33,537 nt of DNA from a bacterium (GCA_004561555.1 SFVH01000015.1:1-33537); one strand, 5' to 3'; positions 16,360-24,312 are shown, counted from the stretch's first letter. Numbers and translations: made by a program. Notes: generated by a model from the letters alone, not told the origin.

Positions 16360-18282
16360 TTATTCAAGCACTAATGTGGCTCTTGGGGCAAAAGTCATAT
16401 TTTTATGGATTTTTACCGGTTTATTGGTGAGGACATCGATAAACTCGTCGCCGTCTTGCATAATCTCTTCATAGCGGCTCATATCCACGTTGAGAGGCTC
16501 GTCGGTGCCGTTCATCAACACGATGCAACGGCTGTCGCCCATCTTACGTTCATACACATAAAGGAGGTTGCTTGGCATGAAATGCTTCATCTCGCCTTTA
16601 GTGACAGCCACATTGTTTTTGCGCCATTTCAGCAGATTACTGAGGAATCTGAACGCCTCATTTTGCTTCGGCGAGCGTCCCTCTCCGACAAAGAGGTTAT
16701 GCTCATCGCCGGGGAATCCCCCGGGCATATCCAATCTCACTTTTCCATCGCTTCCTTCTTTGGTGCCGTTCATGAGGAGTTCGGTGCCATAATAGATTTG
16801 CGGAATGCCACGCGAAGTGAGCAAGAAGGTGATAGCCTGCTTCCATTGGTCGAGATTGTCGGGCTCGCTCAGGAGGAAGCGGTCGCTGTCGTGATTGTCG
16901 AGGAAGATGAGCAAGTTGGAGGGGTCGGGATAAAGATTGTCGAGGGCGAGATGGTTGTATAAGCGGTTCATTCCGTCGCCCCAAGGCTTTGTCTGCTCGC
17001 TAAAGGCAGCACGGCTCATAATCAAGAAGGGGAAGTCCATCACGGATTTCAGTTCGGTGTTGAGCGGATTGACCTTACTTAGACGTTGCATAAAAGCGAC
17101 GCTACCTTCGTTTTCGAGCCAGCTTTCGCCCACGATGTTAAAGTTGGGATATTCATTCATCACCGCTTTGTTCCACGAAGCCATAGCGCCGAGGTCGGCA
17201 TAAGGATATGTGTCCATGCGAATGCCGTCGATTTTAGCATATTCCACCCACCATATCGAGCTTTGAATGAGGTAGGTCATCAGATGCACATTTCGCTGAT
17301 TGAGGTCGGGCATCGACGGCACAAACCATCCGTTGACGGTGTTATTAAGGTCGTAGTCGCTCACATAAGGGTCGTGGTTGGTGTTAAGGCGGAAGTTGGT
17401 TGCCACATATTCTTTGGGCATTTTAAAGTCGCCTTTGCCTTTGCCCAGCTCCTCGTCAGCCATTGCTTCTTGGAGAGCCGCCATATCTTCCGGGGTAAGT
17501 GGCGAATTAATCCAGTCTTTTGAGGGGAGGTCGGTCATCCAGCGATGAAACAACCCGCAGTGATTAAAAATCATATCCATCACCACCTTGATGCCTTTGT
17601 TGTGACATTCGGCAATAAAAGAGCGATACTCCTCGTTGGTGCCATAGCGAGGGTCTACGCGGTAGTAGTTGGTGGTGTTATAGCCGTGATAGGAGCCACC
17701 GGGCATATCATTTTCGAGCACGGGAGTGAGCCACACTGCCGTCACGCCGAGGTCGTTGAGATAGTCGAGGTGGTTTTGTATACCTTTGAGGTCGCCACCA
17801 TGGCGAGCACCGTGCTTTGAGCGGTCGCATTTGCTTTCTTGGGTGATAATAAGGTTGTTGTTTGAAGGGTCGCCGTCGGAGAAGCGGTCGGGCATCAAAA
17901 GATAAAGCACATCGGAGGAGTCAAAGCCACCGTAGTCCTCGCCTTTTTTGTCGCGAGCGAGAAGGGTATAGGGTTGAGCAAACTCTTTCTTCCCTTGTTT
18001 GAATTTGATGGTCATTTCTCCCGGACGGGCATTTTCGGAAATGGTGAAATAGATAAATTGGTAGTTGGGGCTGTCTAAACGCGCCACCGAATCGATTTCC
18101 ACCCCGGCATAGTCTATTGAGGGCACGGCATCGCGGATGCCATCGCCTTCCACCATCAGCTGCAACTGATGGCTCTGCATACCTGTCCACCACATCGGCG
18201 GCTCTACGTTGTCGACTTTCGGGGCTGAGGCGAAGGCGGTAGCTCCGACTAATAATGCACTTAGTAATAGCGAATTTTTCAT
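16360..18282 (-). CDS. Secreted GH13 alpha-amylase / neopullulanase-like (SusA-like)
   Basis: 640 residues from the ATG at 18282, which opens a clean type I signal peptide (MKNSLLLSALLVGATAFASA). An in-frame ATG at 18294 is possible; starts further upstream would lie within the promoter. Residues about 20-110 resemble the N-terminal domain of cyclomaltodextrinases. The GH13 barrel shows all four regions: MDMIFNH (235-241), GIRMDTYPY with nucleophile Asp357, NIVGESW with acid/base Glu386, and FLDNHDSDR with Asp465. It probably acts in the periplasm on malto-oligosaccharides, cyclodextrins or pullulan, as SusA does. No SusC/SusD genes adjoin it. It is divergent from the DUF3108 gene. Confidence 0.9.
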   Translation of the reverse strand: MKNSLLLSALLVGATAFASAPKVDNVEPPMWWTGMQSHQLQLMVEGDGIRDAVPSIDYAGVEIDSVARLDSPNYQFIYFTISENARPGEMTIKFKQGKKEFAQPYTLLARDKKGEDYGGFDSSDVLYLLMPDRFSDGDPSNNNLIITQESKCDRSKHGARHGGDLKGIQNHLDYLNDLGVTAVWLTPVLENDMPGGSYHGYNTTNYYRVDPRYGTNEEYRSFIAECHNKGIKVVMDMIFNHCGLFHRWMTDLPSKDWINSPLTPEDMAALQEAMADEELGKGKGDFKMPKEYVATNFRLNTNHDPYVSDYDLNNTVNGWFVPSMPDLNQRNVHLMTYLIQSSIWWVEYAKIDGIRMDTYPYADLGAMASWNKAVMNEYPNFNIVGESWLENEGSVAFMQRLSKVNPLNTELKSVMDFPFLIMSRAAFSEQTKPWGDGMNRLYNHLALDNLYPDPSNLLIFLDNHDSDRFLLSEPDNLDQWKQAITFLLTSRGIPQIYYGTELLMNGTKEGSDGKVRLDMPGGFPGDEHNLFVGEGRSPKQNEAFRFLSNLLKWRKNNVAVTKGEMKHFMPSNLLYVYERKMGDSRCIVLMNGTDEPLNVDMSRYEEIMQDGDEFIDVLTNKPVKIHKNMTFAPRATLVLE

Positions 18283-18317
18283 TTCGTATATCATTATTAC
18301 AGTTATTGTTTTCGCAA

Positions 18318-18349
18318 TAAAGTTAATATGTTTTTCCCTATTTATCAAA
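18318..18349 (-). promoter_or_regulatory. Promoter of the GH13 amylase gene
   Basis: On the minus strand a TTTG (18349-18346) is followed after 20 bases by TAACTTTA (18325-18318), one mismatch from TAnnTTTG. Transcription would start near 18311, about 29 bases before the ATG at 18282. This supports the shorter protein start. Confidence 0.55.
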
Positions 18350-18422
18350 AAAAATTGTGTCGTTGCATAAACTAAACAGCAATTTTTGCGTCAAAGATAA
18401 GAAACAAATTAATGATTTGACT

Positions 18423-19169
18423 ATGAAAAGAAACATTTTGATTACAATAATTATTGCTCTGTCGGCAATAGTGCCGGCTAAGGCTTTTACCTTTGGCAAC
18501 GAGACTCTCCGCTACGACATCGTCTATCACTGGGGATTGATATGGAAACATGCCGGCGCGGCAACGCTGAAGATTGCCCCCTCGGGCGACAACTATAACG
18601 CACAACTGTCGGCCCGCACCATCTCTTGGGCTGACAAAATTTTCACCGTGCGCGACACTCTCAGCTGCTCAATGACGCGCCACAGCCTGCAACCGCTCCT
18701 CTATCGCAAAGCCTCTCATGAGGGCGACCACAACGGCTTGGATGTGGTGAAATATTCTTATGCCGACGGCAAAAGCCACGCTCAATGCACTCGCTACCGC
18801 AGCGGGCGCACCACCAACAACATCTCGCTTGAGACCGACGGTCAAGCCTACGACATGCTGAGCATCTTCTACTATCTGCGTAGCCTCAACTTTAAAGGCA
18901 TGAAAAAGGGCGCAACGATAAAGACCACCATCTTCTCGGGAAAGCGTAAGGAGACAATAACAATCAAATATGCCGGCGTGGAAACCATCGAGCTTCGCGA
19001 CGAGTCGAAACACAAAGCTTACCATGTGACGTTTGCTTTTACCCAAGACGGAAAATCAAAATCGAGCGACGATATGCACACTTGGATTTCCACCACCCCC
19101 GCCCATGTGCCGCTGATGCTCAAAGGCAAACTGCCCATCGGCGAAGTTCGCTGTTACCTTTCTAAATGA
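18423..19169 (+). CDS. DUF3108 family exported protein
   Basis: 248 residues from the ATG at 18423, which begins a signal peptide (MKRNILITIIIALSAIVPAKA). The mature protein starts FTFGNETLRYDIVYHWGLIWKHAG and is beta-rich throughout, with DTLSCSMTRHSLQPLLYRKA and a C-terminal segment ending MLKGKLPIGEVRCYL. This pattern is typical of DUF3108, a family of periplasmic or outer-membrane-associated proteins without known activity that resemble lipoprotein-carrier folds. A longer upstream frame starting at 18357 would place 22 residues before the signal peptide and is unlikely. It is divergent from the amylase; a weak -7-like AATTTTTG lies at 18381-18388. Confidence 0.82.
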   Translation: MKRNILITIIIALSAIVPAKAFTFGNETLRYDIVYHWGLIWKHAGAATLKIAPSGDNYNAQLSARTISWADKIFTVRDTLSCSMTRHSLQPLLYRKASHEGDHNGLDVVKYSYADGKSHAQCTRYRSGRTTNNISLETDGQAYDMLSIFYYLRSLNFKGMKKGATIKTTIFSGKRKETITIKYAGVETIELRDESKHKAYHVTFAFTQDGKSKSSDDMHTWISTTPAHVPLMLKGKLPIGEVRCYLSK

Positions 19170-19310
19170 TGGCGGTGCCGGCGCAACTTCCTTTACTCAT
19201 TGAGGACAGCGTGGCTGTCGGCAAACCGGAGCATTTATCTACTGTCGCTATTTTTTTCTGCCTGTAAGCAATTTCAAAATTTTCAAAAACTTAATTTGAT
19301 ATTCAAAGAG

Positions 19311-19340
19311 AGAGAGAAATTTCTCTCTTTTTTTACTTTT
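19311..19340 (+). terminator. AG/CT-rich palindrome with T tract, possible terminator
   Basis: AGAGAGAAA (19311-19319) and TTTCTCTCT (19320-19328) form a perfect 18-base palindrome without a spacer, followed by a run of T. In RNA it could fold with a small loop and act as a terminator, about 140 bases after the DUF3108 stop. The distance and missing loop make this uncertain. Confidence 0.4.
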
Positions 19341-19394
19341 CTCTCTCACTATATTTATATCTTTTTTTTAATCTATATCTTTATCTTTTATATA

Positions 19395-19454
19395 GGTTTC
19401 ATGACTGGTTTCACAAGTGGTTTCATAAGTGGTTTCATAAGTGGTTTCAAATAT
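19395..19454. repeat. 12-bp tandem repeat, about five units
   Basis: Consecutive 12-base units read GGTTTCATGACT, GGTTTCACAAGT, GGTTTCATAAGT, GGTTTCATAAGT and GGTTTCAAATAT. The first seven bases are constant, apart from the final unit's shift in the following bases. The array lies in the 431-base gap (19170-19600) between the DUF3108 gene and ddh, about 110 bases upstream of the ddh -7 element. The rest of the gap is AT-rich, with T-rich runs and the palindrome at 19311-19328. I see no convincing gene in it. Confidence 0.85.
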
Positions 19455-19536
19455 TCCAATCAACCTGTCAATCCAACATTTATGCAAATCATTTCATCCT
19501 ATATCCGCATCAAAGCAAGAAACAATTTGTCGGGTT

Positions 19537-19570
19537 TTTGCGAATATTACGACAAAAATTCGTAATTTTG
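19537..19570 (+). promoter_or_regulatory. Promoter of ddh
   Basis: TAATTTTG at 19563-19570 is an exact -7 match. A TTTG at 19537-19540 lies 22 bases upstream, one over the usual 19-21 spacing. Transcription would start near 19577, giving a leader of about 24 bases. Confidence 0.6.
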
Positions 19571-19600
19571 CGCAGAAAACAACAAAATTACTAAGAAACT

Positions 19601-20488
19601 ATGATAAAAGCAGCAATTGTGGGCTACGGCAATATCGGCAAGTTCGTGCTTGATGCCGTCAATGAAGCCCCGGATTTTGAGATTGCCGGCGTGGTGCGTC
19701 GCGATGCGACCAACGTGCCTGAAGAGTTGAAAAAATATAAAGTGGTGAGCGACTTGTCAGAGCTCGAAGCCGACGTAGCCATCCTATGCACTCCCACTCG
19801 CAAGGTAGAAGAATATGCAGTGAAAGCCCTATCGCTGGGCATGAACACCGTAGACAGCTTCGACATCCACACAAACATCGTTGACCTTCGTCGTGCATTA
19901 GACAAAGCAGCGAAAGAGCACGGCAAAGTGTCGATTATCTCCGCCGGATGGGACCCGGGAAGCGACTCGGTGGTTAGAGCATTGATGCAAGCATGCGCTC
20001 CCAAGGGAGTGACCTACACCAACTTCGGTCCGGGCATGAGCATGGGGCACACCGTTGCCGTAAAAGCCATCGAAGGCGTGAAAGCGGCATTGTCGATGAC
20101 CATCCCCTTGGGCACAGGTATCCATCGCCGTATGGTGTATGTAGAGCTACTTGATGGTTACAATTTGCCGGAAGTGGCAGCAGCAATCAAAGCCGACCCC
20201 TATTTTGCCAACGATGAGACTCACGTGATTGAAGTGCCTTCGGTCGACGATGTGAAGGATATGGGACACGGTGTGATGATGACCCGCAAAGGGGTGTCGG
20301 GCATCACTCAAAACCAACGCTTCGAATTTTCGATGCAAATCAACAATCCCGCCTTAACGGCTCAAGTGCTTGTGGGTGTGGCTCGCGCATCAATGAAGCA
20401 ACAACCGGGAGCCTACACAATGATTGAGATTCCGGTAATCGACCTCCTTCCGGGCGACCGCGAAGAGCTGGTGAGACATTTGGTTTAA
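19601..20488 (+). CDS. ddh: meso-Diaminopimelate D-dehydrogenase
   Basis: 295-residue cytoplasmic oxidoreductase that reductively aminates L-2-amino-6-oxopimelate (from tetrahydrodipicolinate) to meso-diaminopimelate with NADPH, giving a one-step route to lysine and the peptidoglycan cross-linking residue. The N-terminal Rossmann motif GYGNIGK is followed by VVRRDA, VAILCTPTR and SAGWDPGSDSVVRAL. The central FGPGMSMGHTVAVKAIEGVK segment is characteristic of Ddh. The length is typical. It is a single-gene unit with its own promoter and terminator. Confidence 0.95.
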   Translation: MIKAAIVGYGNIGKFVLDAVNEAPDFEIAGVVRRDATNVPEELKKYKVVSDLSELEADVAILCTPTRKVEEYAVKALSLGMNTVDSFDIHTNIVDLRRALDKAAKEHGKVSIISAGWDPGSDSVVRALMQACAPKGVTYTNFGPGMSMGHTVAVKAIEGVKAALSMTIPLGTGIHRRMVYVELLDGYNLPEVAAAIKADPYFANDETHVIEVPSVDDVKDMGHGVMMTRKGVSGITQNQRFEFSMQINNPALTAQVLVGVARASMKQQPGAYTMIEIPVIDLLPGDREELVRHLV

Positions 20489-20519
20489 GTAAATAAACAT
20501 TATATCATTTTTTTCATCG

Positions 20520-20555
20520 AGGAGTAGAGCGACCACCGCCCTACTCCTTATTTGT
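20520..20555 (+). terminator. Terminator of ddh
   Basis: AGGAGTAG (20520-20527) pairs with CTACTCCT (20541-20548) across a 13-base loop and is followed by TATTTG. It begins 32 bases after the ddh stop. Confidence 0.65.
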
Positions 20556-20588
20556 AATCAACAAACAAAATAATCACTAAAGGATTTT

Positions 20589-20616
20589 TTTGTTACGAGG
20601 GGTTGTATTAACTTTG
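20589..20616 (+). promoter_or_regulatory. Promoter of the GT2-lipoprotein-DUF6048 operon
   Basis: TAACTTTG at 20609-20616 is an exact -7 match. A TTTG at 20589-20592 lies 16 bases upstream, shorter than the usual spacing. Transcription would start near 20623, about 23 bases before the GT2 start codon. Confidence 0.55.
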
Positions 20617-20645
20617 CAGACTGAAAAAGTTGCAACAAATAATAT

Positions 20646-21596
20646 ATGGATATATCAGTAATCGTACCTCTATACAACGAGGAGGAGTCGCTTCCGGAGC
20701 TTGAATCATGGATAGCTCGAGTGATGAAAGAAAACTCGTTTTCTTACGAAATCATATTTGTCAATGACGGCTCTACCGACAACTCTTGGAAGGTGATAAC
20801 CTCGCTCCAAGAAAAAAATCCCAATGTCAAAGGAGTGTGCTTCCGTCGCAATTATGGGAAATCACCGGCATTAAATGTGGGATTTGAGCGCGCACAAGGC
20901 GATGTGGTTATCACGATGGATGCCGACTTGCAGGATAGCCCCGACGAAATCCCGGAGCTCTATCGCATGATTAAAAAAGAGGGCTACGACTTAGTGTCGG
21001 GCTGGAAGCAAAAGCGCTACGACCCGCTATCGAAAACCATCCCCACCAAGCTCTTCAATGCCACAGCACGCAAAGTGAGCGGCATTCCCAATCTTCATGA
21101 TTTCAACTGCGGATTGAAAGCATACCATCACGACGTGGTGAAAAACATTGAGGTGTATGGCGAAATGCACCGCTATATCCCCTATCTTGCCAAAAATGCC
21201 GGATTTGCACGAATCGGCGAGAAAGTGGTGCACCATCAAGCTCGCAAATACGGCAAAACAAAGTTCGGGCTTAACCGTTTTGTCAACGGCTACCTCGACT
21301 TGTTGAGCCTTTGGTTTGTATCTAAATTTGGTGGCAAGCCGATGCACATCTTCGGCTTCCTCGGCACAATAATGTTTCTTATCGGCATGATAGCCGCCAT
21401 TGTGGTGGGCACATCAAAACTATGGGCTATGTATCACGGCGATGCCTATCGATTGGTCACCGACTCGCCCTACTTCTACATTGCCCTGACAATGATGATT
21501 TTAGGGTCGCAGTTTTTCCTTGCGGGCTTTATCGGCGAGCTCATCTCGCGCAATGCCGAAGGGCGCAACAACTATCAAATACGCGAAGAAATCTGA
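20646..21596 (+). CDS. GT2 membrane glycosyltransferase (GtrB/ArnC/DPM1-like)
   Basis: 316 residues. The N-terminal GT-A domain has ISVIVPLYNEEESLPELE, VNDGSTDNSW and the metal-binding region MDADLQDSPDEIP. Two C-terminal transmembrane helices (about 235-260 and 270-300) are separated by a short loop. This is the architecture of enzymes that transfer a sugar from a nucleotide donor to undecaprenyl phosphate at the cytoplasmic face. The sugar and acceptor cannot be read from the sequence. The stop codon overlaps the start of the next gene (TGATG), so it is coupled to the lipoprotein gene. Confidence 0.9.
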   Translation: MDISVIVPLYNEEESLPELESWIARVMKENSFSYEIIFVNDGSTDNSWKVITSLQEKNPNVKGVCFRRNYGKSPALNVGFERAQGDVVITMDADLQDSPDEIPELYRMIKKEGYDLVSGWKQKRYDPLSKTIPTKLFNATARKVSGIPNLHDFNCGLKAYHHDVVKNIEVYGEMHRYIPYLAKNAGFARIGEKVVHHQARKYGKTKFGLNRFVNGYLDLLSLWFVSKFGGKPMHIFGFLGTIMFLIGMIAAIVVGTSKLWAMYHGDAYRLVTDSPYFYIALTMMILGSQFFLAGFIGELISRNAEGRNNYQIREEI

Positions 21597-22105
21597 TGCT
21601 CTGTCGGCTACGTGACATATTGCTTGCCATGGTTGCCTTGACGGTGATATTTCTTGGCGCTTGCAACAATGATGGGTGTGAACAAAACTCATCAAGTCTT
21701 CCCCTTGCCGGTTTTTATTCGTCAGCGACAAAAAAGTCCATAGCCATCGATTCGCTCACTGTCTACGGCATCAATGCTCCGGGCGACTCGGCGATAATGC
21801 GTTGCTACTCGGCTTCACAAGTGTATTTGCCATTGGATATCGACTCACAAACCACACGGTTTGTAATCCGTTACGAGCAGGGCGATTTGCAACAATATAA
21901 CATCACCGACACCATATCAATCAATTATAAAGCACGCCCATATTTCCATAGCGAAGAGTGTGGGGCAATGTATGTATATGATGTCAGTGGCTGTAGCACA
22001 ACTCACTATCTTATTGATTCGATTTCTGCCCTACCGCTTATTGACAACACCGACCGTCAAAACATCTTCATCTACTTCCGGACCGGGGAGGCCGAGGAGC
22101 AATGA
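21596..22105 (+). CDS. Small lipoprotein, DUF6452-like
   Basis: 169 residues from the ATG at 21596, which overlaps the GT2 stop codon by one base. The N-terminus is a lipoprotein signal with lipobox LGAC (MLCRLRDILLAMVALTVIFLGAC). The mature part is beta-rich (DSLTVYGINAPGDS, YLPLDIDSQTTRFVIRYEQGD, HSEECGAMYVYDV). The pairing with the next gene matches the DUF6452-DUF6048 neighbour pair of Bacteroidales; the name is from memory of that pairing and is less sure than the lipoprotein call. The frame extends upstream to 21422, but that part overlaps GT2 and lacks the lipobox context. Confidence 0.78.
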   Translation: MLCRLRDILLAMVALTVIFLGACNNDGCEQNSSSLPLAGFYSSATKKSIAIDSLTVYGINAPGDSAIMRCYSASQVYLPLDIDSQTTRFVIRYEQGDLQQYNITDTISINYKARPYFHSEECGAMYVYDVSGCSTTHYLIDSISALPLIDNTDRQNIFIYFRTGEAEEQ

Positions 22106-22998
22106 AGCATTGGGCGGCTACATTGATTGCTCTGTTATGCTTTTTCGCCCTCTCGGCACAACAGCGCCACGTCACTCCAATAGACTCATCGGAAGATTTA
22201 CGTCCGGTGACAAAAGAGGAATTGGAGCAACTGCGAGAGCAAAACAGGCTCCGCTCAATGAGACTTGACTCTCTCACTATCGACTCCCTCCGTCGCGACT
22301 CTATCGAAAAGGCAGCAAAGAAAACAAATCACCCCACACTCTATGCCATTCAGGCAGGGGTGAATTTCTGGGGACCCTTGATGCGCGCATTGGGGCAGAA
22401 TTTCGGCGAAGGCGACGTGTGGGTGGCTTTAAACCTGAAAAATCGCTTTATCCCTACTTTGGCTCTCGGCTTGGGCAGCGCAAAATGCTCCCCCGACGAC
22501 GGCAATTTCACATATAAGGGGAAAACATCATTTTATGGAAAAATCGGGTTGAATTACAATTTTATGTATAATAAAGACCCTAAATATCAACTATATGCCG
22601 GCTTGCATTTAGGCTACTCAAGCTTCAAGTATGACATCACCGACATATCAGTAGCCAACGGTTACTGGACTCAAGACAAGCATTTCTCCATTCTCAACCA
22701 AAAGTCGAACGCCACTTGGGGAGAATTTGTGGTAGGAATAAATGTAGAGTTGGCAAAACACATTTCAATGGGATGGGCTGTGCATTATAATATGATGTTT
22801 AATGTGAAAGACCTACCGGAGTCGCGTCCGTACTATGTGCCCGGATATGGCAAACGCAACAACAATTTAAACGTGAGTTTGTCGCTAAGCTACACCATCC
22901 CGCTCCATCAAAAAAGAAAATCTCCCACACCTACCAATCCGGCGACACCGGCAACTTCCGAAGAAGACATTGATGTACCGGAAAGACCGTTGGATTAA
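22102..22998 (+). CDS. Outer-membrane beta-barrel-like protein, DUF6048-like
   Basis: 298 residues with signal peptide MKHWAATLIALLCFFALSAQ, then a charged, possibly helical stretch with repeated DSL/DSI units (about 44-70), then alternating beta strands (YAIQAGVNFWGPLM, LYAGLHLGYSSFKYDI, WGEFVVGINVELAKHISMGW, NLNVSLSLSYTIPL) consistent with a small barrel. It starts four bases inside the lipoprotein gene (ATGA), so the two are probably made in fixed ratio and may interact in the outer membrane. Function unknown. Confidence 0.78.
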   Translation: MKHWAATLIALLCFFALSAQQRHVTPIDSSEDLRPVTKEELEQLREQNRLRSMRLDSLTIDSLRRDSIEKAAKKTNHPTLYAIQAGVNFWGPLMRALGQNFGEGDVWVALNLKNRFIPTLALGLGSAKCSPDDGNFTYKGKTSFYGKIGLNYNFMYNKDPKYQLYAGLHLGYSSFKYDITDISVANGYWTQDKHFSILNQKSNATWGEFVVGINVELAKHISMGWAVHYNMMFNVKDLPESRPYYVPGYGKRNNNLNVSLSLSYTIPLHQKRKSPTPTNPATPATSEEDIDVPERPLD

Positions 22999-23045
22999 AC
23001 AATGGTGATAAAAAAGTTTTATATTTTGCCAAAATGGGATGTTCA

Positions 23046-23077
23046 TTTGCTTTAATTCATAATAAGAGATAACTTTG
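23046..23077 (+). promoter_or_regulatory. Strong Bacteroidetes promoter before the ABC importer leader
   Basis: TTTG (23046-23049), 20 bases, then TAACTTTG (23070-23077): both elements and the spacing fit the consensus. Transcription would start near 23084, leaving a leader of about 138 bases before the lipoprotein gene at 23222. Confidence 0.7.
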
Positions 23078-23139
23078 TAGTAATAAAGAAGAGTAATCTC
23101 TACTAAATATTGATTTGTTTTATGTGTGATGATTAAGAC

Positions 23140-23178
23140 CCGAGATAGTCGTGAGATTTTCTCGGATTTTTTCTTTTT
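23140..23178 (+). terminator. Hairpin with T tract inside the ABC importer leader (candidate attenuator)
   Basis: CCGAGA (23140-23145) pairs with TCTCGG (23160-23165) around a 14-base loop, followed by ATTTTTTCTTTTTG. Inside it, GAGA (23153-23156) can pair instead with TCTC (23160-23163), so two folds compete. The stem is only 6 bp. It lies between a good promoter and the first ABC gene, so it may be an attenuator, end a small RNA, or be the late terminator of the upstream operon. Confidence 0.5.
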
Positions 23179-23221
23179 GTGTTGTCACTCCACCAAATTA
23201 TAATTAATTTTGTCACTTGGA

Positions 23222-24310
23222 ATGAAAAAAATATTTTTAATATTACTGACCGCAGTCATCGTTTGTCTGCAAGGATGCAGCGGTAAGCGCGCCCAAAGAG
23301 CCGGCACGCTCTTGACAATTACCGACAAAGACGGCTACACCATTGTGGAAATAGCCGACCCGTGGCATAGCGAGCAAATGCTCCATCGATATGTGCTCGT
23401 GCCCAAAGGTCGCCCCCTCCCACAATCATTGCCCGAAGCCACAGTGATACGCACCCCTCTGGAAAATGTGCTTGTGTTTTCTGATGTCTATTCGCGTCCA
23501 ATAGCAGAGCTCGGCGATGCCGGCTCGATAAAGAGTGTGGTGGATGCACAATACTTTAAAACCGAAGCCGTGGTGGCGGGGCTGAACAACGGCACTATCG
23601 TGGATTGCGGTCAATCGACATCGCCCTCGGTAGAAAAAATCATAAGCGCCAAGCCTGAAGCCATCATCCTCTCGCCGATGGAAAACGCCGGATATGGAGC
23701 ATTGGAGCGCATGAATATTCCCCTAATTGAAATGGCTGACTACATGGAATCAAACCCTCTCCAACGCGCCGCATGGATAGAGTTTTTAGGCTTACTCTAT
23801 GGCAAACGCGACGAAGCGGTTGCCGTATATAACAAAGTGAAAGACGAATACACCAATCTCAAAGCCATCGCTGCAGGGGCAAAAAAGAAGCCGATGGTAG
23901 TGTCGGAATATGTGATAAACGGCGTGTGGTATGTGCCGGGAGGCAAAAGCTACAAAGCCTCATTGTTTGCCGATGCCGGAGCCCTCTATCCCTGGGCTGA
24001 CAACGACAAAACGGGCTCTCTACCCTTAGACTTTTCGCTCGTCGTTTCTAAAGCGCAAGCAGCCGACTTTTGGCTCGTCAATGTGTATGGCTTTGAGCTT
24101 ACCAAAGAGCGAATGCTCGGACTCTATCCCCACAACAACCAAATGAAGGCTTTCGACACCGGTGGCGTGTACTACGTCAACTCCGCCACAACGGGCATAT
24201 TTGAGGAAACGGCATTTCATCCCGAACGACTGCTCAGAGAATATGTCAAAATCTTTCATCCCGAGTTGTTGCCCGATTATTCATTGCGCTACTACAAACA
24301 AATGAAATAA
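23222..24310 (+). CDS. ABC importer substrate-binding lipoprotein (BtuF/FecB-type)
   Basis: 362 residues from the ATG at 23222 (MKKIFLILLTAVIVCLQGC), a lipoprotein signal with lipobox LQGC; a TTG four codons earlier is unlikely. The fold is the helical-backbone periplasmic-binding type: VFSDVYSRPIAELGDAGSIKSVV, VEKIISAKPEAIILSP, NIPLIEMADYMESNPLQRAAWIEFLGLLYG, and VVSEYVINGVWYVPGGKSY. These systems carry cobalamin, haem or ferric siderophores, and the sequence does not decide between them. It lies two bases before the permease gene. No cobalamin riboswitch box is visible upstream. Confidence 0.88.
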   Translation: MKKIFLILLTAVIVCLQGCSGKRAQRAGTLLTITDKDGYTIVEIADPWHSEQMLHRYVLVPKGRPLPQSLPEATVIRTPLENVLVFSDVYSRPIAELGDAGSIKSVVDAQYFKTEAVVAGLNNGTIVDCGQSTSPSVEKIISAKPEAIILSPMENAGYGALERMNIPLIEMADYMESNPLQRAAWIEFLGLLYGKRDEAVAVYNKVKDEYTNLKAIAAGAKKKPMVVSEYVINGVWYVPGGKSYKASLFADAGALYPWADNDKTGSLPLDFSLVVSKAQAADFWLVNVYGFELTKERMLGLYPHNNQMKAFDTGGVYYVNSATTGIFEETAFHPERLLREYVKIFHPELLPDYSLRYYKQMK

Positions 24311-24312
24311 AG

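Noticed and set aside
18283..18348. Longer N-terminus for the GH13 amylase
   Set aside because: It would place 22 residues before a clean signal peptide and start at or upstream of the predicted promoter.
19395..19454. Possible CRISPR array
   Set aside because: The units are only 12 bases, directly adjacent, with no spacers and no cas genes nearby.
19200..19565. 121-codon frame encoding a hydrophobic stretch with GF-rich repeats
   Set aside because: It spans the AG/CT palindrome, T runs and the 12-bp repeat; the composition is unlike neighbouring genes and it ends inside the ddh promoter region. The repeat length is a multiple of three, which explains the periodic GFxS pattern.
21422..21595. 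Upstream extension of the lipoprotein reading frame
   Set aside because: It overlaps the GT2 transmembrane coding region and would bury the signal peptide and lipobox internally.
23084..23221. Cobalamin riboswitch before the importer
   Set aside because: I see no B12-box-like consensus or multi-stem architecture; only one short hairpin with a T tract.
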